Below the pieces are notes generated by a model. That model saw nothing but the letters and a program-made list of their open reading frames with translations. It was not told the origin of the DNA and made no database searches. 64,000 nucleotides of DNA. It comes from Pseudonocardia sp. MH-G8 (GTDB taxonomy: Bacteria; Actinomycetota; Actinomycetes; Mycobacteriales; Pseudonocardiaceae). Shown piece by piece: positions 41,533 to 49,864 of this stretch. The stretch's first letter is position 1; each line of letters begins with the position of its first letter. The stretch is taken from NCBI RefSeq assembly GCF_002262885.1, contig NZ_NKYF01000006.1:1-64000 (forward strand). The letters are read 5' to 3'. The position numbers were made by a program, and so were the translations under genes.

Positions 41533-43254
41533 TCAGCTCCAGCGGTAGCCGCGCGGTGTGACCATCCTCCCGCCCACCATCCGCGTGGCCGACGACCCGA
41601 CGACCACGGTCGTCAGCATGTCGACCTCCGCCGGATCGAACTCCGACAGCGGCGCGGTCCAGACCCGCTGGCCGGTGCGGCTCGCCTGCCGCACGGCCCC
41701 GACCGGCGTGGACGGCGGGCGGTGCGCGCGGAACGCCTCCAGGGCGGCGCCGAGCTGCCAGTGCCGGTCCCTGCTGCGCGGGTTGTAGAAGCAGGTGACG
41801 AGATCGGCTTCCGCGGCCGCGGCGACGCGCCGCTCGATCACCGGCCACGGGGTGTGCAGGTCCGACAGCGAGATCAGCACGTGGTCGTGCCCGAGCGGGG
41901 CGCCGAGCAGCGCGGCGGCGGCGAGCGCGGCCGTGACGCCGGGGACGCCGACGACCTCGATGTCCGCCCCGGCCTGCTGCAGCGCGGGGCTCGCCATCGC
42001 GTAGACGCCGGCGTCGCCGGAGCCGATCAGCGCGACGGCGCGGCCCTTCGCGGCAAGCGCGACGGCGTCGGCGGCGCGCTGCTCCTCGTCGCCGAGGCCG
42101 CTCGCGTGCACCTCGGTGCCGGGTCGGAGCAGGTGGCGGACCTGCTCGACGTACTGGTCGAGCCCGACGACGACCGACGCGCGGCGCAGCTCGGCCTCGG
42201 CGCGCGGCGCCCGCAGGTCGGCGGCACCCGGCCCGAGCCCGACGATCGCCAGCCGGCCGCGGGGGCGGATGCGCGCGGCCGCGACCGTGACGTTCTCGCC
42301 CTTGGTCTTCTCGACCACCAGCTCGACGGGCGCACCCGCGCCCAGCTCGGCGGCGGCGTGCAGGGCGGCGGCCTCGGCCACGCTCGCCGTGCCGACCTCG
42401 GCGCGCACCACCTCGCTCGGGTTCGGCACCTCGATGCCGGAGAGCGCCTGCGCCGGGTAGGTCCGCAGCTCGGCGGGGGCGATGGCGGCGAGGATCCCGG
42501 CCTCGTCGGCCTTGAGGTCGACGCTCGCGTAGGCGCGGACGGCGCGCAGGTCGTACCCGTGCTCGGTCTCGATCCGCCGCAGCGTCGCGGCGACGGCCTC
42601 CGCGGGAACGCCCCGCGCCGACCCGATCCCGACGACGAGCGTGCGCGGCACGACCCGGGTGACGCCTCCGCCGGCGGTCCGGAGGCGGTCGGTGACGACG
42701 ATCCGCTGGTGCTCCCGGATGTCAGCAAAGCCACTTTGCTGACGCTGGGCTTCGGCAGAGTGGGTTTGCTGACGCGGGGGCAGGGGTGGCAGCGGCGCGC
42801 CCGCCTCGTTCTCGATCGCCGCCGTGCCGTCCAGCAGGGCCCGGCCGGCCGCGGCCGCGTCGCCGTCGACCACCGCGTCCAGGGCGGCGGCCAGCTCGTC
42901 CATGCCGGTGCTGCCGGCTGCGTCGGAAGCCGTCGTGACCACCGGCTGCGCGCCGAGCAGCGCGCCGACGCGATCGGCCAGGGTGTTCGCACCGCCCTCG
43001 TGCCCGCCGGTGAGCGCCACGGCGAATCGGCGGGCCTCGTCGACGCAGACGACGCCGGGGTCGGTGCGCTTGTCGCCCAGCAGCGGCGCGACCAGCCGCA
43101 CGGTGGCGCCGGTGGCCAGGAAGAACACCGCGCCGTCGAGGCGCGGCCACAGCGCGGACAGCGCGTCGAGCGGGTGCACGTCCGCCCCGAGCGCGGGCGC
43201 CACCTCGGCGGCGGCACGGTGCCCGGCGTCGGTGACGGCGAACAGGGCGATCAT
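41533..43254 (-). CDS. cbiG-cobJ: CbiG-CobJ fusion: cobalt-precorrin-5A hydrolase / precorrin-3B C17-methyltransferase
   Basis: A 573-residue fusion. CbiG (1-330) opens the delta-lactone and releases the C20 fragment as acetaldehyde in the anaerobic route: FFLATGATVRLVAPLLGDK, LTGGHEGGANTLADRVG, then VVGIGSARGVPAEAV and YASVDLKADEAGI. CobJ (334-573) methylates C17 and contracts the ring: LAIVGLGPGAADL, ALIGSGDAGVYAMASP, VVGVPGVTAALAAAALLGAP and CFYNPRSRDRHWQLG. A palindromic element encodes the linker 161-179 of CbiG. The ATG at 43254 overlaps the cobL stop. No cobG is visible, so the ring contraction may follow the CbiG-dependent chemistry. Confidence 0.94.
   Translation of the reverse strand: MIALFAVTDAGHRAAAEVAPALGADVHPLDALSALWPRLDGAVFFLATGATVRLVAPLLGDKRTDPGVVCVDEARRFAVALTGGHEGGANTLADRVGALLGAQPVVTTASDAAGSTGMDELAAALDAVVDGDAAAAGRALLDGTAAIENEAGAPLPPLPPRQQTHSAEAQRQQSGFADIREHQRIVVTDRLRTAGGGVTRVVPRTLVVGIGSARGVPAEAVAATLRRIETEHGYDLRAVRAYASVDLKADEAGILAAIAPAELRTYPAQALSGIEVPNPSEVVRAEVGTASVAEAAALHAAAELGAGAPVELVVEKTKGENVTVAAARIRPRGRLAIVGLGPGAADLRAPRAEAELRRASVVVGLDQYVEQVRHLLRPGTEVHASGLGDEEQRAADAVALAAKGRAVALIGSGDAGVYAMASPALQQAGADIEVVGVPGVTAALAAAALLGAPLGHDHVLISLSDLHTPWPVIERRVAAAAEADLVTCFYNPRSRDRHWQLGAALEAFRAHRPPSTPVGAVRQASRTGQRVWTAPLSEFDPAEVDMLTTVVVGSSATRMVGGRMVTPRGYRWS
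42718..42774. repeat. Palindromic element inserted in frame in cbiG-cobJ
   Basis: GTCAGCAAAG-CCA-CTTTGCTGAC (10-bp stem) lies at 42721-42743, and the outer arms 42721-42734 and 42760-42773 match at 13 of 14 bases. The 57 bases are read in frame as residues 161-179 (QQTHSAEA and QQSGFADI). The pattern x-Q-[EQ]-[ST]-H-x-x-E-[PA]-x-x-Q-[EQ]-S-G-F is shared with the insert in CobN. Confidence 0.75.
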
Positions 43255-44420
43255 GGACGGGTCCCCCACAGGATCGTGATCGGGTTGGTGGCGGCGAGCC
43301 GGACGCTCCCGTCGGGCAGGTCGGCGAACCGGGACGCCGCGAGCTGCACCCCGTCCACGGCCAGGCCGGCGTCCCGCAGCGCGGCGCGGGTGGGGGCGAT
43401 CCGGTCCAGAGCCGCGAGCGCCACGACGACGCGGTCGGCGCCGCTTGCGGCCGCGACCACCTCCGGGCCGCCGCCCCCGACGAACACCGCCTCCGGGCGC
43501 GGCAGGCCGGCGAGCGCGGCCGGTGCCTCGCCCTCGACGACCCGGACGTCGACGCCGTGCGCGGCGGCGTTGGCCGCGATCCGCGCGGCGTCGTCGGCCC
43601 GCCGCTCGACGGCGAGCGCGGCGGCCCCCAGCCGGGCGCACTCGACCGCGACCGACCCGGAGCCCGCACCCACGTCCCACACGAGCGATCCCGGCCGCGG
43701 CGCGAGCCGGGCCAGCACCAGCGCGCGGACCTCCGCTTTCGTGACCATGCCGGCACGGTGCCCGAACGCGTCGTCGGGCAGCGCCCACCCGGCGCCGGGT
43801 GGGACGGGCTCGCCGCCCGCGTGCCAGCCGCGGCCGGGCACGGCGTCGGGGTCACGCAGGCTCAGCACGACGGTGAGCGGGTGCCAGTCGCGCGCGGCCG
43901 CCTCGGCGGCGGGCAGCGTCGTGAGCCGCTCGTCCGGACCACCCAGGTCCTCGGCGACGACGAGCGTGCGCGGCCAGCCCGCCAGCGCGGCGCCGATCTC
44001 CGCGGGCCCCGCTCCCGGCGCGGTGAGCACCGCGACGGCCGGCCGCGCGCGGCAGACGTTGACGGCGGGGCCGAGCGCGCGCCCGTGCGCGCTGACGACG
44101 GCGACGTCGTCCCAGGAGCGCCCCAGCCGGGCGAACAGGAGCTGCACGCTGGAGCGCGCCGGCAGCACGACGGGCTCGTGCCCGCGCTCGCGCAGCAGCC
44201 GCACGATGCCGAAGAAGCCGGGGTCGCCGCTGGCCAGGACGACACCGCGGCGCCCGACCAACCGTTCCAGGGCGGGCTCGACCGGCCCCAGCTCCACGCA
44301 CGCGGCCGAGGGCGGCACGGGAACGGAGCGGAGGTGTCGCGCGCCCCCGAGCACGACCTCGGCGGCCGCGAGGGCGAGGTCGGCACCCGGCGGGAGGTCG
44401 CCGCCATCGATCCCGATCAC
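43251..44420 (-). CDS. cobL: Precorrin-6Y C5,15-methyltransferase (decarboxylating)
   Basis: A 389-residue, two-domain enzyme. The N-terminal CbiE domain (1-200) has ELGPVEPALERLVGRRGVVLASGDPGFFGI and the C-terminal CbiT domain has HRAGMVTKAEVRALVLARL and SLVWDVGAGSGSVAVECARL, the S-adenosylmethionine site. It methylates C5 and C15 and removes the C12 acetate carboxyl. The start is weakly defined; GTG 44420 (VIGIDGGDL) is chosen because it fits the CbiE N-terminus and the frame upstream runs through a palindromic element. The stop overlaps the start of cbiG-cobJ. Confidence 0.92.
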   Translation of the reverse strand: MIGIDGGDLPPGADLALAAAEVVLGGARHLRSVPVPPSAACVELGPVEPALERLVGRRGVVLASGDPGFFGIVRLLRERGHEPVVLPARSSVQLLFARLGRSWDDVAVVSAHGRALGPAVNVCRARPAVAVLTAPGAGPAEIGAALAGWPRTLVVAEDLGGPDERLTTLPAAEAAARDWHPLTVVLSLRDPDAVPGRGWHAGGEPVPPGAGWALPDDAFGHRAGMVTKAEVRALVLARLAPRPGSLVWDVGAGSGSVAVECARLGAAALAVERRADDAARIAANAAAHGVDVRVVEGEAPAALAGLPRPEAVFVGGGGPEVVAAASGADRVVVALAALDRIAPTRAALRDAGLAVDGVQLAASRFADLPDGSVRLAATNPITILWGTRP

Positions 44421-44441
44421 CGTGAGGTTCGCCCCGTCCGG

Positions 44442-44492
44442 CAACGAACGGCACTCTCGTCGACTAGGTACCGACGAGAGTGCCGTTCGTTG
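44442..44492. repeat. Perfect 21-bp hairpin element, copy 2
   Basis: The arms 44442-44462 and 44472-44492 (core AACGGCACTCTCGTCG) are perfectly complementary around ACTAGGTAC; one further G-C pair extends it. It differs from the copy at 33557-33607 by one compensated base pair and by the loop. Here it separates cobM from cobL in the same transcript and lies just before the cobL start, so it could affect cobL translation. Confidence 0.85.
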
Positions 44493-44506
44493 CTCGGGGG
44501 TGCGGG

Positions 44507-45331
44507 TCACGGGGCCGGGCGGGACGCCGCGCGGGCCGCGCGCAGGGCCTGGCGGGCCGCCTTGTCCGGCTTGCGGAACGTGTGGAAGTGCCCGGGGTGG
44601 TAGAGGTGGCTGCGGGTGCCGCTCGCGCCCAGGGCGGGGCCGACGAGGAAGAGCGTGTGCCGCCACAGCTTGTGCCGCTTGCAGACCGCCTCGACCTCGT
44701 CGAGCCGGCAGCGCAGCGTCAGCTCGTCGGGCCAGCTCGTGCGGTAGGCCACGACCACGGGAATGTCCTCGGCGTAGCCGCCCGCGCGCAGCTCGGCGAC
44801 CATCTGCGCCGAACGCGCCGCGGACAGGAAGATCGCCATCGTGGTGCCGTGCCGGGCGAACTCGCGCAGCTTCTCCCCCGGCGGCATCGGGGTCTTGCCG
44901 CCCTCCAGGCGGGTGAGCACCACCGACTGCGCGACCTCGGGGATGGTCAGCTCGCGGCCCGCGACGGCCGCCGCCGCACCGAACGCCGACACCCCGGGCA
45001 CGATCTCCACGTCGAGCCCGATCTCCTCGGCCGCGTCGTACTGCTCCTGGACCGCGCCCCACAGCGACGGGTCGCCGGAGTGCACGCGCGCGATCCGCAG
45101 GCCCTCGTCGGCGGCGCGCCGGTAGAGGGCGAGGACGTCCTCGTGCGCGATCTGGGAGGAGTCGACCAGTTCGGCGCCGGGCCTCGCGTGCTCCGTGACG
45201 CACTCCGGCGCCACCAGGCTCGCCGCCCAGACCACCACGTCGGCCTCGGCGATCCGCCGTGCGCCGCGCAGCGTGATGAGGTCGGCCGCACCCGGCCCTG
45301 CCCCGATGAACGACACCTTCCCGCGCTCCAC
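44507..45331 (-). CDS. cobM: Precorrin-4 C11-methyltransferase
   Basis: Methylates C11 of precorrin-4. The 274-residue tetrapyrrole methylase starts VSFIGAGPGAADLITLRGA and has ARVHSGDPSLWGAVQEQYDA, VEIVPGVSAFGAAAA and LTRLEGGKTPMPPGEKL, all diagnostic of CobM/CbiF. GTG 45331 or the GTG five codons on could be the start; neither has a strong ribosome binding site. It heads the unit cobM, cobL, cbiG-cobJ. It lies 88 bp after the TetR gene on the same strand. Confidence 0.93.
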   Translation of the reverse strand: MERGKVSFIGAGPGAADLITLRGARRIAEADVVVWAASLVAPECVTEHARPGAELVDSSQIAHEDVLALYRRAADEGLRIARVHSGDPSLWGAVQEQYDAAEEIGLDVEIVPGVSAFGAAAAVAGRELTIPEVAQSVVLTRLEGGKTPMPPGEKLREFARHGTTMAIFLSAARSAQMVAELRAGGYAEDIPVVVAYRTSWPDELTLRCRLDEVEAVCKRHKLWRHTLFLVGPALGASGTRSHLYHPGHFHTFRKPDKAARQALRAARAASRPAP

Positions 45332-45419
45332 GCCGGTCAGTCTGTGCCGCGCACGGCTGCCGCGTCCATCCAGCCGAGCGGACTGCGACGTTGCGCACGT
45401 CGCGGGCACGGCCGGGCCG

Positions 45420-45956
45420 TCACGGGCGCTGCAGTGCCCGCAACGCGGCGGCGAGCGCCGCGTCGCCGTAGTTCGCCAGGGGCTCGTCGCCCATCAGGAC
45501 CACGCAGTCCTGCAGTCCGCCGAACGCGATGATCGCGCGGACGCGGTCGGCGGGGCGGTCGCTGCCGACCAGTGCCCGGTCGACCTCCAGGCGCCGGTAG
45601 AGCAGCGCGGTGAGCACGTCCAGCCGCGCGAGCGCCGCGGGGTCGCGCAGCATGCCCTGCAGCAAGGACCGGTTCCGGTGGCACAGCGCGAGGTAGCGCT
45701 CGAGCACGTCGCGCGCGTCACCCGTGCCGGCGTCCGCGACGTCGGCGAGGAAGGCGTCGAGATCCTCGATCATGGGTTGGGCGAGGTCGGCCAGCAGGTC
45801 GTCCTTGGACGGGAAGTGGTAGTACAGCGCCGCCTTGGTGATGTCGAGCCGCTCGGCGATCTGGCGCAAGCTCGTCTGCTCGAACCCGTTCGCGGCGAAC
45901 AGCTCCCTCGCGACGGCGCGGATCTCCTCCCGCGTGTCGGTGCTGCGGCGCGGCAC
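45420..45956 (-). CDS. TetR-family regulator
   Basis: A 178-residue repressor: the helix-turn-helix FEQTSLRQIAERLDITKAAL and YYHFPSKDDLLADLAQPM is the standard TetR N-terminus. The C-terminal part binds an unknown ligand. It is divergent from the FAD-dependent monooxygenase at 46075 and shares a 118-bp spacer with an inverted repeat near that gene, so it most likely represses the monooxygenase. It probably does not regulate the cob genes, though cobM follows on the same strand. Confidence 0.88.
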   Translation of the reverse strand: MPRRSTDTREEIRAVARELFAANGFEQTSLRQIAERLDITKAALYYHFPSKDDLLADLAQPMIEDLDAFLADVADAGTGDARDVLERYLALCHRNRSLLQGMLRDPAALARLDVLTALLYRRLEVDRALVGSDRPADRVRAIIAFGGLQDCVVLMGDEPLANYGDAALAAALRALQRP

Positions 45957-46038
45957 GGCGCTCCCTCCTCCGGTTGCCCGGAGCCTAGCTGCCTGCCTGT
46001 CGCCCGGTTATCTACTTGCCAGCCGGTCAGCCAGCTGC

Positions 46039-46056
46039 TTACCGTACGGCAGGTAA
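46039..46056. promoter_or_regulatory. Probable TetR operator before the monooxygenase gene
   Basis: TTACC-GTACGGCA-GGTAA has 5-bp perfect arms around 8 bases, 18 bp before the monooxygenase ATG at 46075. The position would block transcription or initiation. It lies in the least GC-rich part of the spacer. Confidence 0.45.
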
Positions 46057-46074
46057 ACAACTGGGAGGGACACC

Positions 46075-47406
46075 ATGACCCGCACGGCCCTGATCTCCGG
46101 TGCCAGCATCGCCGGACCCGCGCTCGCGTACTGGCTGCACCACCACGGCTTCCGGGCCGTGGTCGTGGAACGGGCATCGACCGTACGGGGTGGCGGCTAC
46201 CCCATCGACGTGCGCGCGTCGGCGATCGAGGTCGTGGACCGCATGGGGCTGCTGCCCGCGCTGCGGGACGCGCACGTCGACACCCGGGGCACGTCGTTCG
46301 TGAACTCCCGGGGGAAGGTGATCGCCCGGATCACTCCCGAGGAGTTCACCGGCAGCCCCAGCGGCCGCGACGTCGAGCTCCCGCGCGGCGAGCTGGCCCG
46401 GCTGCTGTACGAGCACACGCGCGCCGACGTCGAGTACGTCTTCGACGACTCGATCACCGCACTCGACCAGCGGTCCGACGGGGTACGCGTCACCTTCCGC
46501 CATGGCCCCGCGCGAACGGTGGACCTCGTCGTCGGCGCCGACGGCCTGCACTCGACGGTGCGCAGGCTCGCCTTCGGCGCCGAGACCGACTTCCGCCGCG
46601 ACCTCGGCTTCGCGTTCGCCGGGTTCGGCCTGGAGCGCACCGGGGACACCGCGCGGGTCGAGCGCGAGGCGATCGTGCACAACGCACCGGGGCGGATGGC
46701 CGGGTACTACGCCCTGCGCGGGCAGCCCGGACTCATCGGCCTGCTGGCCTTCGCGACCCCTCCGGCGTTCACCGTCGACCCCGGCGACGCCGACGGGCAG
46801 CGCGACGTCGTGGCTGCCGCGTTCGCGGACGCCGGCTGGGAGGTGCCCCGGCTGCTCGACGGCATGCGCACGGCCGAGGACTTCTTCTTCGACACGGTCA
46901 GCCAGATCCGGATGCCGCGCTGGAGCAGCGGGCCGGTCGCCCTCGTCGGCGACGCCGCGTACGCCCCGGCGCTGCTCTCGGGCCAGGGCACCAGCCTCGC
47001 CCTGATCGGGGCGTACGTGCTGGCCGCAGAGCTCGCCCGGGCGGGCGGCGACCCGGCCGTGGCGTTCGAGTCCTACGAGCAGGCGCTGCGCCCGTTCGTC
47101 GAGCGCAACCAGGACCTCGCCCGCTCCGGTGGCGCCACGCTGATCCCGGCCACGCGCACCGCGCTCTGGCTGCGCGACCGCGTCCTCGCCGCACTCCCCC
47201 ACCTCGGACCGCTCAAGCGCGTGCTGTCGGGGCGGATCGACGCGGCGGCGCAGTCGTTCTCGCTCGACCCGGTCCCGGTCGGGCTCACGCCGCCTCGTCC
47301 AGCGCCGTCGCCGACGTCCGCAGGGCCGTGTCGAGCACCTGCGCGCGACGGCGCGGGTTCATCAGGTTCCCGCCCATCGCCCGGAGGTCCACGGGACCAG
47401 GGGTGA
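46075..47406 (+). CDS. FAD-dependent monooxygenase (PHBH-type)
   Basis: A 443-residue group A flavoprotein. LISGASIAGPALAYWLHHHG is the FAD-binding Rossmann motif, VDLVVGADGLHSTVRRLAFG contains the DG motif that binds both FAD and NADPH, and VALVGDAAYAPALLSGQGTS is the GD motif. It hydroxylates an unknown small molecule. GGGAGG lies just before the ATG. The conserved part ends near residue 405; the final 40 residues are Pro/Ser-rich and overlap the 3' end of the convergent patatin gene by 122 bp. A divergent TetR gene probably controls it. Confidence 0.9.
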   Translation: MTRTALISGASIAGPALAYWLHHHGFRAVVVERASTVRGGGYPIDVRASAIEVVDRMGLLPALRDAHVDTRGTSFVNSRGKVIARITPEEFTGSPSGRDVELPRGELARLLYEHTRADVEYVFDDSITALDQRSDGVRVTFRHGPARTVDLVVGADGLHSTVRRLAFGAETDFRRDLGFAFAGFGLERTGDTARVEREAIVHNAPGRMAGYYALRGQPGLIGLLAFATPPAFTVDPGDADGQRDVVAAAFADAGWEVPRLLDGMRTAEDFFFDTVSQIRMPRWSSGPVALVGDAAYAPALLSGQGTSLALIGAYVLAAELARAGGDPAVAFESYEQALRPFVERNQDLARSGGATLIPATRTALWLRDRVLAALPHLGPLKRVLSGRIDAAAQSFSLDPVPVGLTPPRPAPSPTSAGPCRAPARDGAGSSGSRPSPGGPRDQG

Positions 47407-48313
47407 GCACGGTGACGCGGGCGCCCCCCGCGCGCACCGCGCGCACCTCGGCGTCGAGCCAGCGGGTGAGCAGCCGGCGCACCCGGCGCTCCACGACGGC
47501 GAGGGGGTCGACCGGCCGGTCGTAGGCGTGGCTGGCCATCGGGGCGAGGACGTACACCTCGTCCAGCACCGGGGCACCGGGTCGGGCCAGCAATGCCACC
47601 GAGGTGGCCGAGGCGACCGCGCCGTCGATGTAGCGGTGTCCCCCGATCACGTGCGGCGCGAACCAGCCGGGGATCGAGCAGGACGCCAGCACCGCATCGG
47701 CCACCGAGGCCGCGGGGGCACCCGGCCGCCCGAACACCACCCGGCGACCGGAGTCGTAGTCGACGGCCACGACCCACAGCGGCGGGCCCGCGACCCAGCC
47801 GTCGACGCTCGTGCCGCCGCGGGTCTGCAGGACGTCCACCATCTGCACGAGGGAGGACATCCGGGCCCGTCCGCGCGGCAGCAGACCCGAGGCGGCCACC
47901 ACCGGGTTCATCCGCCTCGGCGCCACGGCGGCGGCCGCCAGCAGCCGGGGCGAGCCGAGCAGCGGCAGCGGCACCGGCGGCCACCCGTCGCCGGACTCCC
48001 ATTCGATGTCGCGCAGCTGCGGCAGGTCGTCGGGCCTGCGGTCCTGGACGTCGGCGGGGTCGTCGCCGCGCTGGTGGGCCAGCAGCTCGGGGACGTCCAT
48101 GCCGCACCGCAGCGCCGCCCCGAGTACCGCGCCCGCGCTGGTGCCGAGCACGAGGTCGAGCTCGCCCGGAGGACGGCCGAGGCGTTCGGCGAGGACGGCG
48201 AGGGCGCCGGCCGTCCAGGCGGACCCGAGCAGTCCACCGGCGCCGAGCACGAGGCCCACGCGAGGCGTACGGCGCCGGCGGGAGCGGGACCGAGGTGTGA
48301 GCACGTCCGGCAC
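47285..48313 (-). CDS. Patatin-like phospholipase family protein
   Basis: A 342-residue acyl hydrolase. GLVLGAGGLLGSAWTAGAL is the oxyanion-hole motif, LGTSAGAVLGAAL holds the nucleophile Ser of G-x-S-x-G, and the D-G dyad is YIDGAV. Family members cleave phospholipids or other acyl esters, in the cytoplasm or as secreted effectors; no signal peptide is seen. The N-terminal tail is basic (RSRSRRRRTPRVG). It overlaps the end of the convergent monooxygenase gene. The 69 bp upstream lead to cobB. Confidence 0.88.
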   Translation of the reverse strand: MPDVLTPRSRSRRRRTPRVGLVLGAGGLLGSAWTAGALAVLAERLGRPPGELDLVLGTSAGAVLGAALRCGMDVPELLAHQRGDDPADVQDRRPDDLPQLRDIEWESGDGWPPVPLPLLGSPRLLAAAAVAPRRMNPVVAASGLLPRGRARMSSLVQMVDVLQTRGGTSVDGWVAGPPLWVVAVDYDSGRRVVFGRPGAPAASVADAVLASCSIPGWFAPHVIGGHRYIDGAVASATSVALLARPGAPVLDEVYVLAPMASHAYDRPVDPLAVVERRVRRLLTRWLDAEVRAVRAGGARVTVLTPGPVDLRAMGGNLMNPRRRAQVLDTALRTSATALDEAA

Positions 48314-48382
48314 GACGACCTCCCCGGTGAGCGTCGGTTACCGAACGGTAGCAAGCAGGAGCGGTCGCGCGGGATCCTCTGA

Positions 48383-49738
48383 TCAGGGACGCGCCGCGCC
48401 CGTCGCGGCGGCGACGAACCGCCCGACCGCCTCCGGGCGCCCCGCAGGGTGCGTGTGCAGGAACGACGCGTGCACGCCACCGGCGACGAAGCCCTCCGGG
48501 TCCGACCCCCGCCAACCCCACGCGGCGGCGGCGCCGGCACGGGGAGTGACCGACCAGCGGTGGAACTCGTGCCCGGCCACCCGCGTGCCCTGCGGGAACA
48601 GAGGGGAGTCACCGAGAGCGACGGCGTCGCGGTAGCCCAGCGTGAGGTGTTCGGCGCGGGTGGCCGTCGCCGGCAGCACCGCGGCCATCGGCGCGCCGTC
48701 GAGCGTGTCGCACAGGTACAGCAACCCGCCGCACTCGGCGTGCACCGGCGCGCCCGATGCCGCCAGCGCGCGCACCGCTGCGAGTAGCGGCGTGTTCGCC
48801 GCGAGCCCCACGACGTGCTCCTCGGGGAAGCCGCCGGGGAGCACCAGTGCCGCCGTGCCGGGCGGGAGGCCCTCGTCGCGCAGCGGGTCGACGGTCACCG
48901 GCCGCGCCCCCGCGGCGGCCAGCAGCTCGACGTGCTCGGCGTAGCCGAACGTGAACGCCGGCCCGCCCAGCACCCCGACCACCGGCGGCTCCCCCGTCCC
49001 GCCGGGCCGGACCCGGTCCACGGCGTCCGCGGGCGACCACGCGGCGCCGGCCGGCAGCGGTGCCGCCAGACCGACCACCGCGTCCAGGTCGACGTGCGCG
49101 GCCACCAGCTCGGCCATCGCGTCGACGGCGCCGGTCGCCGCGGCGCCGTGCTCCGCCGCCGTGATGAGCCCGAGGTGCCGGGACGGGACCGCCAGCGCGT
49201 CGCGGCGGGGAAGGGCCCCGAGCACCGGCAGCCCGGCCTCGTCGGCCGCGGCGCGCAGCACCTCCTCGTGCCGCGGGCTGCCGACCCGGTTGAGCACGAC
49301 GCCGGCGATCCGCAGGCCCGGGTCGAACGAGCGGAACCCGTGCAGCAGCGCGGCCAGGCTGCGCGACATCCCCCGGCAGTCGACGACCAGCACGACCGGT
49401 GCCCCGAGCAGGGACGCGACCTGCGCGGTGGACCCGGCGCCATCGGGCAACCGGCCGTCGAACAGGCCCATCACGCCCTCGACGACCGCCACCTGCGCAC
49501 CCGCGGACCCGTACCGGGCCAGCGGAGCGATCCGGTCGACACCGACGAGCACCGGGTCGAGGTTGCGTCCCGGGCGGCCCGCGGCGAGCGCGTGGTAGCC
49601 GGGGTCGATGTAGTCCGGCCCCACCTTGAACGGCGCCACCGCCGTGCCCCGCCGGCGCAATGCGGCCATCAGCCCGGTGGCGACGGTGGTCTTGCCGCTG
49701 CCCGAGGCGGGCGCGGCCACCACCAGCGCGCGGGTCAC
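48383..49738 (-). CDS. cobB: Cobyrinic acid a,c-diamide synthase
   Basis: Amidates the a and c side chains with glutamine and ATP. The 451-residue protein has the dethiobiotin synthetase-like ATP site VVAAPASGSGKTTVATGLMA, then PFKVGPDYIDPGYH, and a glutamine amidotransferase domain with the nucleophile in VHAECGGLLYL and the later HASFLHTHPAGRPE. The precise substrate form (hydrogenobyrinate or cobyrinate) depends on when cobalt enters, so the name is given by family. It lies downstream of a palindromic element (49783-49850). Confidence 0.94.
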   Translation of the reverse strand: MTRALVVAAPASGSGKTTVATGLMAALRRRGTAVAPFKVGPDYIDPGYHALAAGRPGRNLDPVLVGVDRIAPLARYGSAGAQVAVVEGVMGLFDGRLPDGAGSTAQVASLLGAPVVLVVDCRGMSRSLAALLHGFRSFDPGLRIAGVVLNRVGSPRHEEVLRAAADEAGLPVLGALPRRDALAVPSRHLGLITAAEHGAAATGAVDAMAELVAAHVDLDAVVGLAAPLPAGAAWSPADAVDRVRPGGTGEPPVVGVLGGPAFTFGYAEHVELLAAAGARPVTVDPLRDEGLPPGTAALVLPGGFPEEHVVGLAANTPLLAAVRALAASGAPVHAECGGLLYLCDTLDGAPMAAVLPATATRAEHLTLGYRDAVALGDSPLFPQGTRVAGHEFHRWSVTPRAGAAAAWGWRGSDPEGFVAGGVHASFLHTHPAGRPEAVGRFVAAATGAARP

Positions 49739-49782
49739 AGGGCGAGGCTACCCAGCCGCGTCAGCCCGTCGCCGCCGCGCAC

Positions 49783-49850
49783 CAAGATCCGAAGTATCGG
49801 TTGCTCATTGTCGTGACGGCAGCAATGGACAACCGATACTGCGGATCTTG
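49783..49850. repeat. Palindromic element with 21-bp arms upstream of cobB
   Basis: The arms 49783-49803 and 49830-49850 match at 20 of 21 bases (core GATCCGAAGTATCGGTTG against its complement). An inner CATTG/CAATG pair continues the stem around a loop. The element lies between the aldo/keto reductase gene and cobB, both on the minus strand. Its sequence differs from the hairpins at 33557 and 44442, but its form is similar. Confidence 0.8.
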
Positions 49851-49864
49851 CCGATGTCCTCGGC

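Noticed and set aside
42721..42743. An intragenic terminator in cbiG-cobJ
   Set aside because: It is in the middle of an intact coding frame, and the same kind of element occurs in cobN, so a repeat insertion explains it better.
44421..45398. A single cobL frame extending upstream through the hairpin and cobM
   Set aside because: The upstream part is a different frame of cobM and encodes no methylase motifs; the CbiE domain starts near 44420.
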